From Phascolarctos cinereus (lineage: Eukaryota; Chordata; Mammalia; Diprotodontia; Phascolarctidae), in NCBI RefSeq assembly GCF_002099425.1, contig NW_018344058.1, positions 2,294,001 through 2,358,000 on the forward strand: DNA of 64,000 nt, read 5' to 3'. The notes beneath the pieces were generated by a model. That model was not told the origin of the DNA and ran no database searches. It was given only the letters and a program-made list of their open reading frames with translations. Positions within the stretch are counted from its first letter, which is position 1. Each line of letters opens with the position of its first letter. Of this stretch, positions 1-11,898 are shown one piece after another. The position numbers were made by a program, and so were the translations under genes.

Positions 1-670
1 TTATGAAAGTTTCTGAATATGCAGTTTATTGTACACAGAGCGATCAAAGATTCTCCCCTCTCCCACACACATACCCCATCCCTTGATATCCTTTTAGACT
101 TACAGATTCAGAATAATTAAAGTAAATTCACAACACTTGAAATATTTTTTTTCCCTCCAGTTCCCATAGAAGTGTTTTTGGAGCAGTGGTCTATGCTAAC
201 AGCTGCATTCAATCTTGAGTAAAGTTACTTCCTGAAAAGAGTAAAATTCAACTTAATATGCAAACATGTTTGGAACATAATACTGTACAGTCAGTGTACT
301 ATGTGATTATGAAACTGGACACAGGCACCCTACTGAGGTAATTTCTTGTAAATAGTTCACAATAGAAACCTTTAATCAACCTCAGCGCTTTTTTTTAACA
401 GAAGATTTAACATTTTAAAGGAATTGCTCATTCACACACATCTCATTTTCAAGATTTTTATCCTTTGGTGTTTTCAAAGTCTCACTGGGGGTTTTATGTT
501 TGAAGCGCTGTTTTTAATTTTTTGATGGGAGAGTATTTTCTTCAGTTTCAAACAAAACTTATTTTAAGAAAGCCAAATTCAAAATACAATAATTAGCAAA
601 CCTGTTGAAAATGCCATTTCCATGAAATGTTTCCTTCTTGGCATCATGAAAACAACTGAGCAAAGGACAA

Positions 671-671
<1 letters not shown>
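1..671. other. unassigned AT-rich flank
   Basis: No gene, repeat family or RNA is recognised here. It is AT-rich single-copy-looking DNA ending at a TG microsatellite. Confidence 0.4.
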
Positions 672-721
<50 letters not shown>

Positions 722-761
722 AAAGAGAGAGGAGAGAGAAAGAGAAAAAGAGAGAGAGACT
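672..761. repeat. (TG)n followed by (GA)n microsatellite
   Basis: About 46 bases of alternating TG (672-717) pass directly into a GA-rich purine run (718-761). A short open frame across it is only the translated repeat (a run of CV). Confidence 0.95.
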
Positions 762-1699
762 ACAGAAAATTTCATATCTTGCAATTATTTACATTGAACC
801 CTACCCCATTTTGAATCAGTTATGTAAATTCTAAAGAAAGAAGATGCTATAGAGATATAATCATCCTTTAAATTCACACAGTAGGAGCCTAGCTACGATG
901 GAAACATTTCTATAAAATCAATTGAATCATTAATAACAGCCAAATGTTTTACAAAAAAAAATACTTTATTTCATGTCCAAACACAATATGTCAAGTTGAA
1001 ACAGAAATAAATGTTTAACATTTACATAAAGCTAGAATTATTTTTAAAAAGCACAACTTGGCTTCTAGCACTCAAACTTGTCTCCTACTTTACCTCTGTA
1101 ACAAAGAACTAGACATTTTTTCCATTCTTTGGCCAAATTATTAAGTTGCCTTGAAGACCTTTGTTTATAATGTCTTCTTGCATTCTTCTCCTCTTGACAT
1201 GCTCCCCTCCCTCCAGCAGTGAGATACTAATTAAAGAGAGGACACTGTGACCCTAGGTTGTTTAAAAGTCACAGGGAGCAGTGGCAGCACAAATCCTGGC
1301 AGGAAGTACTAATGCCTAAAACTTAACACAATTCTTATTTCCATCATCTGAAAAACTCACTGGATTAGAATCTCAGAAAGGAGACCTTTTTCTTAATTGT
1401 TTTTATTTTGAAAGTAAATTTTTAAAAACTTCCATACCCTTGTTTACATATGATATGTTTAACATATGTGAATAAGTTTAATATTTATTTTATCATAAAT
1501 AAGAATTATTTTGATCAAAATATTTTTATGTCCAAAGCTTGGATTAAATGACATTGTACATTTTTAGAATAATACATTATAGAAGTGTTAAATTGAAGTT
1601 ATTTTTGGTTGTTGCCATGTATATTAAGTTTTAATTTTGTGCCTTAACAGAAATAAGATAGATACGGAAACCTTCTATTTCAGTGGAAACTATGTAAAT
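762..1699. other. unassigned AT-rich flank
   Basis: Nothing recognisable: no open frame of note, no SINE boxes, no LINE 3' end. AT-rich throughout. Confidence 0.4.
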
Positions 1700-2115
1700 A
1701 CACTAATCAGCTATTCAACATGTATATGTTAAGCACTAATTATATGTTAGGCTCTGTTCTAGGTGCTGGAGATTAGAAGACAAAAACAAAATAGTCCTTG
1801 CCCTCAAGGAACTTACATTCCATTGGGGGAAATAATATACAGTATACATATATAAGTAAATACAAGATATATACAAAGTAAATGTAAGGTCATTTTAAGG
1901 TCGGGGAGAGGCAGGCACTAGCAGCTGGGAGCATCAGGAAATACTTAAGATAGGAGCTGGTACTGGAACTGAACATTGAAAAAAACTAGGAATTCCAAGG
2001 GGTGGAAAGGAGGAGGGAGTGCATTCCAGGCATGGAAGACAGCTTGTGATCAGAGGCAGGAAGGAGATGCCGTTCAAATTCCATTTTTTTAGAGTGTTGA
2101 AGTAATGAACAAAAG
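1700..2115 (-). repeat. L2 LINE 3' end, minus strand
   Basis: Read on the minus strand this is the L2 3' untranslated end. On the plus strand it shows the antisense of the 'cagtgcctggcacatagtag' block near 1740-1765, the 'tccttgccctcaaggaactt' block at 1795-1815, and the antisense of the later 'ggaatgctctccctcctc' block near 2005-2035. It is an old, diverged copy. Confidence 0.7.
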
Positions 2116-3202
2116 GACGACAAAGAGAAGTAATTTTCATTTAATTTAGTTTGTATGTTACAAGCTCTTGCAAGGGGGAATGGCTAGTAACTTGTTTCTT
2201 TGGAAAAGCTAGGCTCCTATATTGCATAATCTTGAGTGCCCAGAAAACTCAACTTGCCGTATTTTTCTCCTATTTCCCATTCCTGAACTTTCCTAAGACT
2301 CTTGGTGAATGCTAATAGTTTTCTTAGCAGATAAACAGTAATGACATTTTTACACCTATGTTCAGATTTCTTTCTCTTCAAGTAACTTTCACATCAAGAT
2401 TCAGATATTTTGAATGAGGAGAGGACTAAATGGGGAAGGCAATAACTATATACTTTACCTCAAAATGTTGAGCAATATTCATGTGCAAAGATCTATTTTT
2501 TTAAATTGCACGTGTTCCTCTCCACCTACACTAGTTAGAGGGTTGTGGACTTGACTTGAAAATGTGCTGAAGTTAATTAATGTACTGGAACTACATTTTG
2601 TCACACTGTTCAACCTTCATTTCCATGTATAGTCTTTTATCCCTTTCATATGGGATTTCTTTTCCTCCAGAAAGCTTTTTGAACTATAAATTTAAACAAT
2701 GTAGTTTCAGTCTGCTAGTCCTCTAGAAAAGACCACATTCATTTTGTAAAATTTTTGCCTTTGTGGCAATTTAGTCTGATGTCCTTTGTATAAAGAGCAT
2801 ATAATTCAATATTCTCAGCATACCAAAATTTTAGACATAAAGGAACAAATGACCCAAATATGTGCTTTGTCTTTTTGTATTTACTCTATGCAATGGGGAA
2901 GAAATATGATAAATAACTGCACTTTGGTTAGGTATTAGAAGAAGCTGATTTCTGTGACTAGACTTCATTGTGATTGTTATTGCCTAATATCCTTCCAAAA
3001 TCAAGTTTAAAAGTGATCTTATGCATATACATACCACACATTATAAAATAATGAAACCAACTTTTGTATGTATCTTTAGGGATCTGTCACAAGTTTTTAT
3101 AGTCATGTATAGGTCTACTGTGCTCTTTGTCTCCCCATTCAAATGTAAATTCCTAGAGTTCAGGAGACCCCTGTGATGGCCAGCTATTTCTCTAGATCAG
3201 AT
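2116..3202. other. unassigned flank
   Basis: No gene or repeat family recognised. The DNA is AT-rich and lacks long open frames. Confidence 0.4.
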
Positions 3203-3395
3203 GAGGCAATGTGGCACAGTGGAACATATTCTGTTTCTAGAGTCAAAACACCTGAGTTTGAATTCTGGAACTGGCACTTATTACCTTAGACAAGTCACTA
3301 AACCTCTCTATGCCTCAGTTTCTTTATCTCTAAGATGAGAGGATTGGGCTAGATATCTGTGATGGCCCCTCCAGTGTTTACATAGGGCTCTGAAT
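3203..3395 (+). repeat. MIR/THER CORE-SINE, plus
   Basis: tRNA-derived head (near 3211-3260, with the B-box-like 'gagtttgaattc'), CORE block 'acaagtcactaaacctctct' and 'tgcctcagtttctttatctc', then a THER-like tail ('ggattgggctagatatctg'). Nearly full length and diverged. Confidence 0.8.
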
Positions 3396-3407
3396 AAGAC
3401 TGCCTTT

Positions 3408-3432
3408 TTAAAAAATAAAAATAAAAAATAAA
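3408..3432. repeat. A-rich (AAAAT)n run
   Basis: Short A-rich low-complexity tract just after the MIR copy. Confidence 0.7.
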
Positions 3433-3574
3433 TGGAAGCAATTTAAGGACCTGCCAGAAATAAAGCTATAGGGCTCTACAACATAAATAAATTTCATTTT
3501 GAAATAAATTACCATCAGTAAGCACTAAGTCCAGATTCTTAACAGTTGCTTATTATTTAATAGAATTATGTGTC

Positions 3575-3650
3575 ACATCATTGATTCAGCATTGGAAGGA
3601 ATCTTAGGCCATCTAGATTAATCTCCTTATTTATCAGTTGAATTTGAACA
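3575..3650 (-). repeat. MIR/THER tail fragment, minus
   Basis: Contains 'ttggaaggaatcttaggcc' and 'atctagattaatctccttat', the antisense of the THER/MIR 3' tail and start of CORE. Truncated. Confidence 0.55.
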
Positions 3651-3685
3651 AATGGGTTGTTATATACTTAAATACTTGAACAGAG

Positions 3686-3841
3686 GAGCAGCTGGGTGGT
3701 ACAGTGGATAGAGCACCTGGCCCTGAAATCAGGAGAACCTGAGTTCAAATCCGACCCCAGACCAAACACTTGACACTTACTAGCTGTGTGACCCTGGACA
3801 AGTCACTTAACTCCAATTGCCTAAAAAAAAAAGAGGAAAAC
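3686..3841 (+). repeat. WSINE1/SINE1_MD-type SINE with target-site duplication
   Basis: A full-length A-tailed tRNA-derived SINE: head 'agcagctgggtggtacagtg', B-box 'gagttcaaatcc', 'tagctgtgtgaccctgg' block, and an A-rich tail at about 3823-3841. It is flanked by a 16-bp duplication with one mismatch (aaatacttgaacagag at 3670-3685 and aaatagttgaacagag at 3842-3857), the mark of L1-type target-primed insertion. Confidence 0.9.
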
Positions 3842-3857
3842 AAATAGTTGAACAGAG

Positions 3858-4326
3858 CATAAGAACCTCCTTGGAAGAGGTATAATGGTCAAAAGATTAT
3901 CAAGGTTAAAAAAGGTCTATTGAAAACTCTTAGGAAACAGAGTAATCTCTCTTTTTAGTAGTCGAGTTCACCGTCATATATACAAGAAGCAATATGTATT
4001 TTAAATGAACACATTGAAGAATTGAGTAGGTATAGACTTTAACATCTTAATCAATCATGAGAAGAGATAGCTGTCAAACAACTTTTTTGTCCTTAGCAAT
4101 TCCTTTGAAATAGGAATGAGAATCATTAATGTTTCCCTCTTCCCCACCACAAAAAAAGATCTTCAATTTGCTTTATATTTTTGCTGCCTAAGATGCTTTG
4201 CTAAAATAATTTAAAGTAGTTTCCTTGATTATTTTTCCTCTTTATTTTATTTTGCAAATAGGAGATGTGTTCTTTATTCATGATTCAATTAAGCACCAGA
4301 CAAATCCCAAATCCTATGGCATGAAG
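3858..4326. other. unassigned flank
   Basis: No gene or repeat family seen. Confidence 0.4.
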
Positions 4327-4418
4327 GGAAAAGACAAAGACAGAGAGAGACAGACAGAGGAAGAGAGACAGAAAGAATGAGAAAGAAAGAAAAAAGGAAG
4401 GAAGGAAAGAAGGAAGGT
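4327..4418. repeat. purine-rich simple repeat (GA/GGAA)
   Basis: Runs of gagaga, gacagacaga, gaaagaaa and ggaaggaa make a degenerate purine tract of about 90 bases. Confidence 0.85.
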
Positions 4419-4564
4419 ATTAGTAAAGTTCAGCTTCTGAGGTTGTCAATTTTATTTTCATTTCTTACCTGGACTAATCAAATAACACCTGTATTTGTGA
4501 AAATATTTTCCAAGTCACCCCTATTCATAAAATGATAAATTTCTCTCATTTGAAGTGAATAGTT

Positions 4565-4620
4565 TTAGTCCATATCAACCTAACAAATATTCATTAAGTG
4601 CCTATTCTGTGTAATTTTTC
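4565..4620 (-). repeat. L2 3'-end fragment, minus
   Basis: Contains 'aaatattcattaagtgccta', the antisense of the terminal L2 3' block. Short fragment. Confidence 0.5.
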
Positions 4621-5623
4621 AGTGAATTACACACAACTTGCATAGATGTCTACAGAGATCATGAAGTGGTATGTTTTCACTAATTATTCAGCTAGTCAAA
4701 ACCATTGTGAGTTCAGTTTCTAGTTACTAATTTGCATTAGGAAGGTGATTAATGCATCAGATTTTTAGAATAAATAATGGTTTACTTCTTCAATTAGAGC
4801 AACCAATGTAGTTTTACATCACAGCACATCAACATGGAAACAGACAACTGTGTATTTAGCACACATCTGACATTTTAGACCTCATTCCAATCAATAGTTT
4901 GGAAAAAAAAATCAAAGCAGTTACATTGTTTTGTTTGAAGGGTGGGTCATACCACATTGCATTACTGGCAGGACAGACCACCAAGGGAGATGTTATGCGC
5001 CCTCATGCAATGTGAGATAATATAAACAACTTTTGTGAGCTAGAACACCTGATCCTACTCTTTTTCAGGGATATTTAAGATGTGGATGGGTAAATCCCTT
5101 ATTCCAGGATAGGTTGGCAAAGATTAATTATTTATTGCCACCCGAGGTTCTGGCCTATCTTCAGGAAAGAAATCATATGAAATTGATATGGTATTAGAGA
5201 GGTTATTTTGTAACGGACAGTACCATGGAAAACTCTTTTTCTCTTTATTCTAACCCTATCCTATCTCAAGGGGAAAAGCTTTTTATAAGCATCTTTCTGG
5301 TTTCACAGTTTTCCCCATAAATTTTCTTTCTGTTCAGTCACATTTTCTCCATATTAAGAATTCTCATTAGTAGCTATACTTTTTATTGTTATTATTAGTT
5401 AAAATCATTGTATTTGTAGATTTAGGTGCAGGAAAATTCATTTACGTAATCTATAAATCTTACAAATAAGGAATGAAATATATTAGCTCAATCATGGCAA
5501 AGTTGTGATATTTAGGATCAGATAGAACCAATTTTCATTTCCTATTTAAACATTGCAAAAGTTTTGATAAAGTTGTTATAAATTAATCAAAGAACAAAAA
5601 TCCTGGGAAAAGTTTTAAATTAA
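4621..5623. other. unassigned flank
   Basis: No gene, RNA or repeat family recognised in this 1 kb. Confidence 0.4.
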
Positions 5624-5873
5624 TTGTTGTTATTCAGTCATTCCCAACTCTTTATGACCCTATTTGGGGTTTTCTTAGCAAAAATACTGGAGTGGTTTGC
5701 CATTTGTTCTCCAGCTCATTTTACAGATGAGGAAACTGAGGCAAACAGGGTTAAGTGACTTGCCCAGGGACAGACAGCTAGTTAAAATGTCTGAGGCCAG
5801 ATCTGAACTCATGAAGTTAAGTCTTCATCATTTCAGGCCTCGCACTCTGTCCGCTGTGCCACCTAGCATCTGT
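5624..5873 (-). repeat. MAR1-type marsupial SINE, minus
   Basis: Near full-length copy in antisense. It has the RTE-related tail (5624-5720, 'ggggttttcttagc', 'actggagtggtttgcca'), then antisense CORE ('gaggaaactgaggcaaac', 'gtgacttgcccaggg'), then antisense tRNA head ending 'gtgccacctagc'. The open frame starting at 5697 is a SINE translation, not a gene. Confidence 0.9.
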
Positions 5874-6163
5874 GAATTATGCAATTCTGGCAATGTTTTT
5901 TTTTTAAATATTGGAACCTTGGTACAACAAAAACATCATTTTTGTAAAAGGTTAAAACATAGAGGATCACAACTTAATGAGCAATTATTTTCATTTGAGT
6001 GCTTTTGGCATGATAAAGGAAACAATCGTCAAGTTATAGCAATTTGAAAATAGTATTCTTATCATGGATACTACATTGCATTCATGAACAGTGTTGCAAA
6101 TCTCCCTCCCTCTCTCATTGTCTAGATAGACATCACTACCAAGTCGCCTTTATCTCCTCATGA

Positions 6164-6348
6164 CAGGGGTTCTTAACCTGGAGCCCATGAACTTGGCTTT
6201 TATAAAAGGATATCCATTTCAATATAATTGTATGTTGTAATCTTTTGTAATTCTATATATTTAAAAACGTTATTCTCAGAAAGGATCCCTAGGATTTACC
6301 ATATTGACAAAAACCTCCATGTTATAAAAAAATGGTTAAGAAGACCTA
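6164..6348. mobile_element. hAT-like non-autonomous DNA transposon (Charlie-type)
   Basis: Left end 'caggggttcttaacc' and right end 'ggttaagaagaccta' are imperfect terminal inverted repeats about 185 bp apart. The interior 'gttattctcagaaaggatcc' is typical of an old mammalian Charlie-type MITE. No matching 8-bp target duplication is visible, so the exact ends are uncertain. Confidence 0.6.
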
Positions 6349-6379
6349 TTTTAAAGGATGAATCCATTTCCCTACAATG

Positions 6380-6545
6380 TAGGGAAAGGAGCCTGGATTG
6401 GAACTCAGGAAATTTGGGTGTTCATCCCAGACCTATACTAAGTAGCCATGTGAGTTTTGACAATCACTTGGCTACTCTAGGCTTCAGTTTCTTCATCTCA
6501 GTTATAAAATTATAGGGGTTAGACTTGGTAACTTCTATTCTTTTC
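6380..6545 (+). repeat. MIR/THER CORE-SINE, plus
   Basis: Has 'gcttcagtttcttcatctc' and the THER tail 'ggggttagacttggtaactt'. The head is diverged. Confidence 0.7.
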
Positions 6546-6964
6546 AGTTTTATAATTTTATTTCATATCAAACATGCTTTGATGACATCCTTTGCTCTGG
6601 TTCTTTTAAGAAGTTCCTTATTTGTAATATGGTGCATTCTGCTCCTACCTGCCATCCTCTTCTCCTTTGCCCTCTGTGTGATTCACATTCCTAATTCTTT
6701 GGAGGCTATAGTGTCCCATGGCTTGCAACCATATAACAGAATATTTAATAACATGAAAATAAAGCTGCTAAATGCTCTATCAGTCCTTGTATCTATGAAC
6801 AGAGTTTCTTTCATATAAAAGAGTAACTCAGGAATTTCATAACGTGTGACCTTTTTTGTATTTATCATAATACTTTAATGAGAGAACTGATAACATCAGT
6901 AAGGTTAAGCTCAAAGAGATATTTCTTTCCTGTTCACTAGAAATAACATATTACTTCCTATCTC
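6546..6964. other. unassigned flank
   Basis: Open frames on both strands here have no recognisable motif and no splice or promoter context. Treated as noncoding. Confidence 0.4.
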
Positions 6965-7055
6965 AGAACCTTAGGTTGTTTATTAGCAAAATTGCAGCTA
7001 TCACTACATGATCTCCAAGGTCCCTTCTAGGTTTAATATTCTACAACATATGATT
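6965..7055 (+). repeat. MIR/THER tail fragment, plus
   Basis: Tail 'acatgatctccaaggtccct' and 'tctaggtttaatattct' match the THER 3' segment. The 5' part is lost or decayed. Confidence 0.55.
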
Positions 7056-7544
7056 CTAATGCCTTATCATGGAATATAGGTGAACCTGAGGTCTTAAAGA
7101 CTATGACATTGGAATACAAGTTCTGTCAGCTCCCACTAAGCTGGAAATAATCAAGCATGGGCCTACCATGGACTGTGTGCATGTTGTCTGAGCACCGGCC
7201 TTGATAAGTTTGATGAGACTCATCTCAGGAGTGTTGACAACCAAGTGATGAATACTTTAATAGCAATTTACAAAAATAATTGGCTAAGGCATAGAATAGT
7301 TTCAGTCTGTTCAGTGGAGGGAATAACCACACTGGTGAAAACACAGATCCTTAAAGTTGACGTGTGGCCCTGGGAAGAAGTTGAAAAAACACTTGGAATT
7401 GTCTCTGACTTTTACTTGTTTCTTCTGTCCCTGCTTCCTCTCAACTGTAATCTAGAACTTGACACTTGTTGATTTTTTTTAACCTACTGATATGGAAAAT
7501 TGAAATTTTGATGCAAACCTATGATTGTACAGATGTAAGGAACT
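7056..7544. other. unassigned flank
   Basis: No recognisable gene or repeat. The frame at 7245-7472 has no known motif. Confidence 0.4.
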
Positions 7545-7738
7545 GTCAGTATGGACATTTCCTCCCTGGTATAGATAGGTAACTGGACCATGACTTGTAT
7601 TTAAGAGTTTCCTCGGACACTAAGAGTTTAATTGATTTGCCCATGTTCACACAGCTAGTATGTGTCAGAAGACAGGACTTAAACCTCAGTACTTCTGATT
7701 CTAGGGCCAGCTTTTTATCTACTGTGCCAGACAATATC
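7545..7738 (-). repeat. CORE-SINE, minus
   Basis: Antisense CORE ('tgatttgcccatgttcacac', 'agctagtatgtgtcagaaga') followed by an antisense tRNA-derived head ending 'ctactgtgcca'. The left part (cctccctggtatagat) resembles the longer-tailed marsupial SINE also at 9357 and 21290. Confidence 0.7.
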
Positions 7739-8055
7739 TTGGGTAATTGAATAGCAACTACAAACTACACTGAAAGGACTTCATTCCTTTATTTGTGGAG
7801 AAAGATCTCAGATTCTAAAGTCTGCCAAGAAGAAATATGTCTTTTATGCTAGGTTATCCATAATTGCTCTTGTGATTTTACATGTAAAGTAAATAAGAAG
7901 AAAATATCTTCTGAAGTGACTTTGAGGAATATACATACATGCACATAAATACATGCACACACACATATGCATGCCAAAACACTCAAGTAAAATACCTGTT
8001 AGTAAAATGCTTTTTTTTTAGAGGGAGTCTCTGAAATCTCTTTTGTTGTTATTAC
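7739..8055. other. unassigned flank
   Basis: Nothing recognised apart from a short degenerate CA/TG stretch near 7935-7980. Confidence 0.4.
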
Positions 8056-8240
8056 CATAGAATCACATAGAGATGGAGTGGGCTTAGAAATCATTTAATG
8101 CCTTTCATTTTATGGATGAAGAAACTGAATCCAAAGAGCTTAAATTACTTGCATATGATCATAAAAATAGTAAGGACCAGAACCAGCCTCTGAATCCAGG
8201 AATTCTAGAGATAGACCCAATTTTCTTCCTAGTACATCCC
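8056..8240 (-). repeat. MIR/THER SINE, minus
   Basis: Antisense tail ('gagatggagtgggcttagaa'), antisense CORE ('tatggatgaagaaactgaat') and antisense head. The open frame at 8112-8321 is its translation. Confidence 0.7.
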
Positions 8241-8244
8241 CACC

Positions 8245-8530
8245 TTAATTTCAATCAACAAGTATCTATGGAGTTCTTGCAGGATGCATATTATTGTACT
8301 AAGTGGAAGAGGAGACAATGAAGAGTTCAGAAAGTAATTCTTAGGAGTTTATATTTGATGTAAATGGCATTGAGTCATTACAGTAGGTACCTGAGAAAGA
8401 AAGTGGCATGGTCAAAGTAAAGGGTTTGAAAGTGCTTTTGGGACTATGTTACAGAAATAATTTGGGATTAATGGAAACTGATAATTGGTCAGAAAGGAAG
8501 AGGTTACAATAATACTCAATAAATATTTTA
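8245..8530 (-). repeat. L2 LINE fragment, minus
   Basis: Begins with the antisense 3' end ('caatcaacaagtatctatgg') and jumps to a more internal L2 block ('agtggcatggtcaaagtaa'), so it is internally deleted. Confidence 0.6.
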
Positions 8531-8654
8531 TCTTTCCTTCCTTCTTTCAGTCACTTAGTCTGTCCAGACATGAAGAGGTTAGTGATAAAGATAGGAAGAA
8601 GTAGAACGGAGTCACAGAGAAGCAGGTAGATATTGTTCATTTAGAAGTGAATTT

Positions 8655-8800
8655 TTCATGCTTTCAGTTCAGTTCAACAAGCACTTATTAAATATTTTAC
8701 TGTATGCCAGAGAGTGTTCTAGGTGTCAGGATACAAATGTAAAAATGAGACTGTTCCTTACCTTAAAGGAACTTATATTCTCATGCTTCATTTTTTAAAT
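8655..8800 (-). repeat. L2 3' end, minus
   Basis: Antisense L2 terminus: 'caacaagcacttattaaa', 'tgtatgccagagagtgttct', 'taccttaaaggaacttatat'. Second of three minus L2 ends within 0.9 kb. Confidence 0.7.
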
Positions 8801-8934
8801 TACTTAAATAGCACTAGTTTATTCATTTGAATTAACACTAATATCATAGATCTTAGTGGATTAATTATCAGTGTTGAACTAACTATGTTATAAACTGAAG
8901 CCTCTAATTTTTTGGAGGAGATGGAGGGAGATGG

Positions 8935-9080
8935 TAATTCATTCAAAACTATTTATTCAATATTAAAGTATTTGGGACTCCCTGCATACAAGGAATTGTA
9001 CTAGGTGTTACAGGGTATTAAAATGTTACTAATGAGCCTTATCTACCTTCTATGATTAATAATCTAGTCTCCTGGGTGAA
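8935..9080 (-). repeat. L2 3' end, minus
   Basis: Diverged antisense L2 terminus ('ttcaaaactatttattcaat', 'gtactaggtgttacagg'). Confidence 0.5.
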
Positions 9081-9356
9081 AATTTATGAACTCTGGTGTT
9101 TTTCCTTTTTATTTCCCCAGAAAGTACAAGTTGCTTCGGTGTTAGGAACCTAGCTGAGAATCAAGTTCATACATGCCAGAGTACCAAGTACTCTGATATA
9201 AATTTAAACATTTTAAATGTTAATTGAGAAATGGAGTGCGTATTATTTTTATAATAGGCTAAAAGCCCATGTTTGGAATTTACTAGTCATCAAAAACCTT
9301 AAAGTGTGAGTTTGTATTAAGGGAGGAGATAGGGACTAGACCTATGATCTCTTTGA

Positions 9357-9562
9357 TGTACAGAATTCCCAGAAGAGGAAACTCCATTTAATTAATGCAG
9401 GTCAGTACATTCTCTGCAGCTTATAAACTTTAGAGTTCCCCAGAGCACTGAGAGAGGTTAACCAACTTGCCCAGGATCACACCTGGTGGAACTTGGTAGT
9501 GAAACGTGGACCCAGACCTTCCCAATTTTGAATCTAGATCTCTATCCCCCCTAAGTTGGGAT
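9357..9562 (-). repeat. long-tailed marsupial SINE, minus
   Basis: Contains 'cagaattcccagaagaggaa', 'gagttccccagagcactgag', then antisense CORE ('aacttgcccaggatcaca') and antisense head ('gaatctagatctctatcc'). Same subtype as the copy at 21290-21500. Confidence 0.7.
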
Positions 9563-9860
9563 TCTTTTCTTTCTTTTTAAATTTAATTTATTTTATTCTG
9601 AACTTAAGAAATAAAACAAGCATTTCCATAACATAGTTGAATAGAGGCAAAAACATGATTATACATGAAACTGCAAATTTATTATATACAATTTGCTATT
9701 CTATTTAAATATATAACAAAGTTATCATGTAACTTCCTTTTTTTTCCCCTTTTTTATTCCCCATCCCCTCAGCCCTAGAGATGGCTACTATTATAAAACC
9801 ATTCTATACATACTTCTGTTTATCAGTTCTTTCCTAATAATGATGTTAATAATAGGTTGC
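9563..9860 (-). repeat. L1 3' untranslated end, minus
   Basis: Starts with a T/A-rich antisense tail, then 'tgaacttaagaaataaaaca' and 'ttatcatgtaacttcctt'. It ends near 'catacttctgtttatcagtt', as in the antisense of marsupial L1 3' regions. Assigned from memory of the consensus. Confidence 0.5.
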
Positions 9861-11434
9861 ATGGACATTCAAGTTTTCTGAAAGAAGTCCTTGAAATACA
9901 GAACTCATAGCTCCCATAGACTGGAGAACATTGAAAAATATAATGATTAGTGAATCCAAATTTTCAATTACTTGAGAGATCCTGAATTAAAGAAACCAGA
10001 ATTTTATTCCTCACAAATTTTTTGTAAAAGTCCTAATTTTTTTTCAGTATCATTGTTTTGTAATACATTTTAAAATATGTGCCCCTAAATAAAAATCAAG
10101 ATAATTTTCATTTTACGCAAATAATTACTGATTTCCTCTTGAATAGGATTTTCATTTAATTTGAAATCTTACTACTAATATATATGATAGTAAGTCACAG
10201 AAAATTATTTCCAAGTCAAATCTTAGTCATCTATGTTAGCAAGGTATAAGAGTAAGGATGGATTGGAATTCACAGGAAATCCCCAAACTTTAATTTAGCC
10301 TTCTTTCCAAACTAACCTTTTATCAGGATCCAAATTTTCCAGTTTGAATTTCACAATCCTTAATTGTTGGCCAGCCTACACTCTGGTATAGGCACCTCAG
10401 AGCAGTAAAATGACCTAAAGGCATCTTTTTATGGGGAAGGAGTAAATTTAAACTAGGTATTCAATCTCTGAGTAAACAAGAACTACATCAAGAACTCATA
10501 AATCACCTTTCAATTTTTATGATAATACCATTTATTCATATTCACCATCACTAATATGAATAATTTCCTTCTTAATCCAAAACTGGGTCATATCTTATAG
10601 GTTAATAGTCTTGATGCATTATGTAATTTCATAGCAGAGTAATAACTTCAGATATAAGGCTTCCCTCCTCCCCCCCCCAACACTTACATGACCCATATGA
10701 AAATTTGTTCATCAATTCTGACCTCTAGTAGACTTCAGAGAATATTCAGGTTCTATGTAGAAAGACATCAGCGTTGTCTGCCTTCTTAAAGGAGTCTGAG
10801 GCTAGTTAGAGGTTGCATTTGACATGAATCAACAAGACTGTAAAAGGAGCCTTGAGTGGCTCTGACTATTGTGGTCATTTTTGTGGAAGCCTAAAATTTT
10901 TCTAACAAATAATGGTGTTCTGTGCCAAGAATAATTTTCTGAAATTAAGTTTGAAATAAACAAACCTTAAAATGGCATTGATAAGAGGAGTGGGAAAGGG
11001 TTCCTTTAAATATTTCCATATTTTATTTAGTTTTTGTCCTCTTAAGGGGCCCAAACCTTGTTTTGAATTTCTTCATTACACAAATGCATTTTCCTAATTT
11101 TTTTTGATGATTTAGGAATAGGTTAAAAATATGGGTGGAGAAATGGTATACAGGATAGCAAATAGACTGAGAGACAGCTCAGTAGCTTCAGGTCTGTTTT
11201 TTGACAGATTCCCATGTGAAATTGGAGTAAAATTCCTCCTTAAAACTCATACAGGTTGTACTTACTGGAAGGTGAGACCCAATTGTCAGATTTCCTTTGA
11301 AAAGTACTGCTATATGCGCTATATACTTGTAGCAAATCCAGTTTTGTGTTCTCAGGAAAGACTGCATGCATTTCAAAAGCCTAAACAAAGAATTAAAAAT
11401 ATGTATGTCCTATGAAAGTTGGGGTGATGTCTTA
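9861..11434. other. unassigned flank
   Basis: No gene or repeat family recognised over 1.5 kb. A C-run lies near 10669-10678. The overlapping frames at 11131-11415 (plus) and 11188-11388 (minus) have no motif. Confidence 0.4.
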
Positions 11435-11525
11435 TTTAAATGTTTTCTTTCCCATTGCTGAGCACTGTACCATGCACATACTAGTATACGCTTAAAGAAT
11501 GTTTGTTAAATGAATGAATCTATGT
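11435..11525 (+). repeat. L2 3' end, plus
   Basis: 'tgctgagcactgtaccatgc' and 'aagaatgtttgttaaatgaa' mark the sense L2 terminus. Confidence 0.6.
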
Positions 11526-11898
11526 ATGAATATGTATACTACTATATGGACATATTTATTCATTTAAAAATACTACATGTACATGGTTTGTCAGTTTTCA
11601 GTGATCTCTGTTAGGTAGATGCATAGGCAGAGTTCTATATGACAGTCTCCTCCCTCAGGTATTTATCTAAACAGGTTATCTATACATACTGCATTTTATA
11701 TATAACACATATAATATGTTTAGATAGATCATTATGGGAAAAATTGCCTATGCAAAGTTACATGACTAAAATAGCTATGATTAAGAATAGTATTTGGATT
11801 ATATAGTCCAATCTCCTTGATAGAAGCACTGAAAACCAGCAGATGAAGAACATTTAGTTCTAGCCCACTTATGATCCCCTCTCATCCAGGCAATAGAA
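11526..11898. other. unassigned flank
   Basis: AT-rich, nothing recognised. Confidence 0.4.

Noticed and set aside
622-834. 70-codon open frame
   Set aside because: It is the translation of a TG/GA microsatellite.
3703-3800. tRNA-like boxes (GGATAGAGC..., GAGTTCAAATCC)
   Set aside because: They are the tRNA-derived heads of SINEs, seen in dozens of copies, not tRNA genes.
5697-6047. 116-codon plus frame
   Set aside because: Its first half is an antisense MAR1 SINE; no conserved motif.
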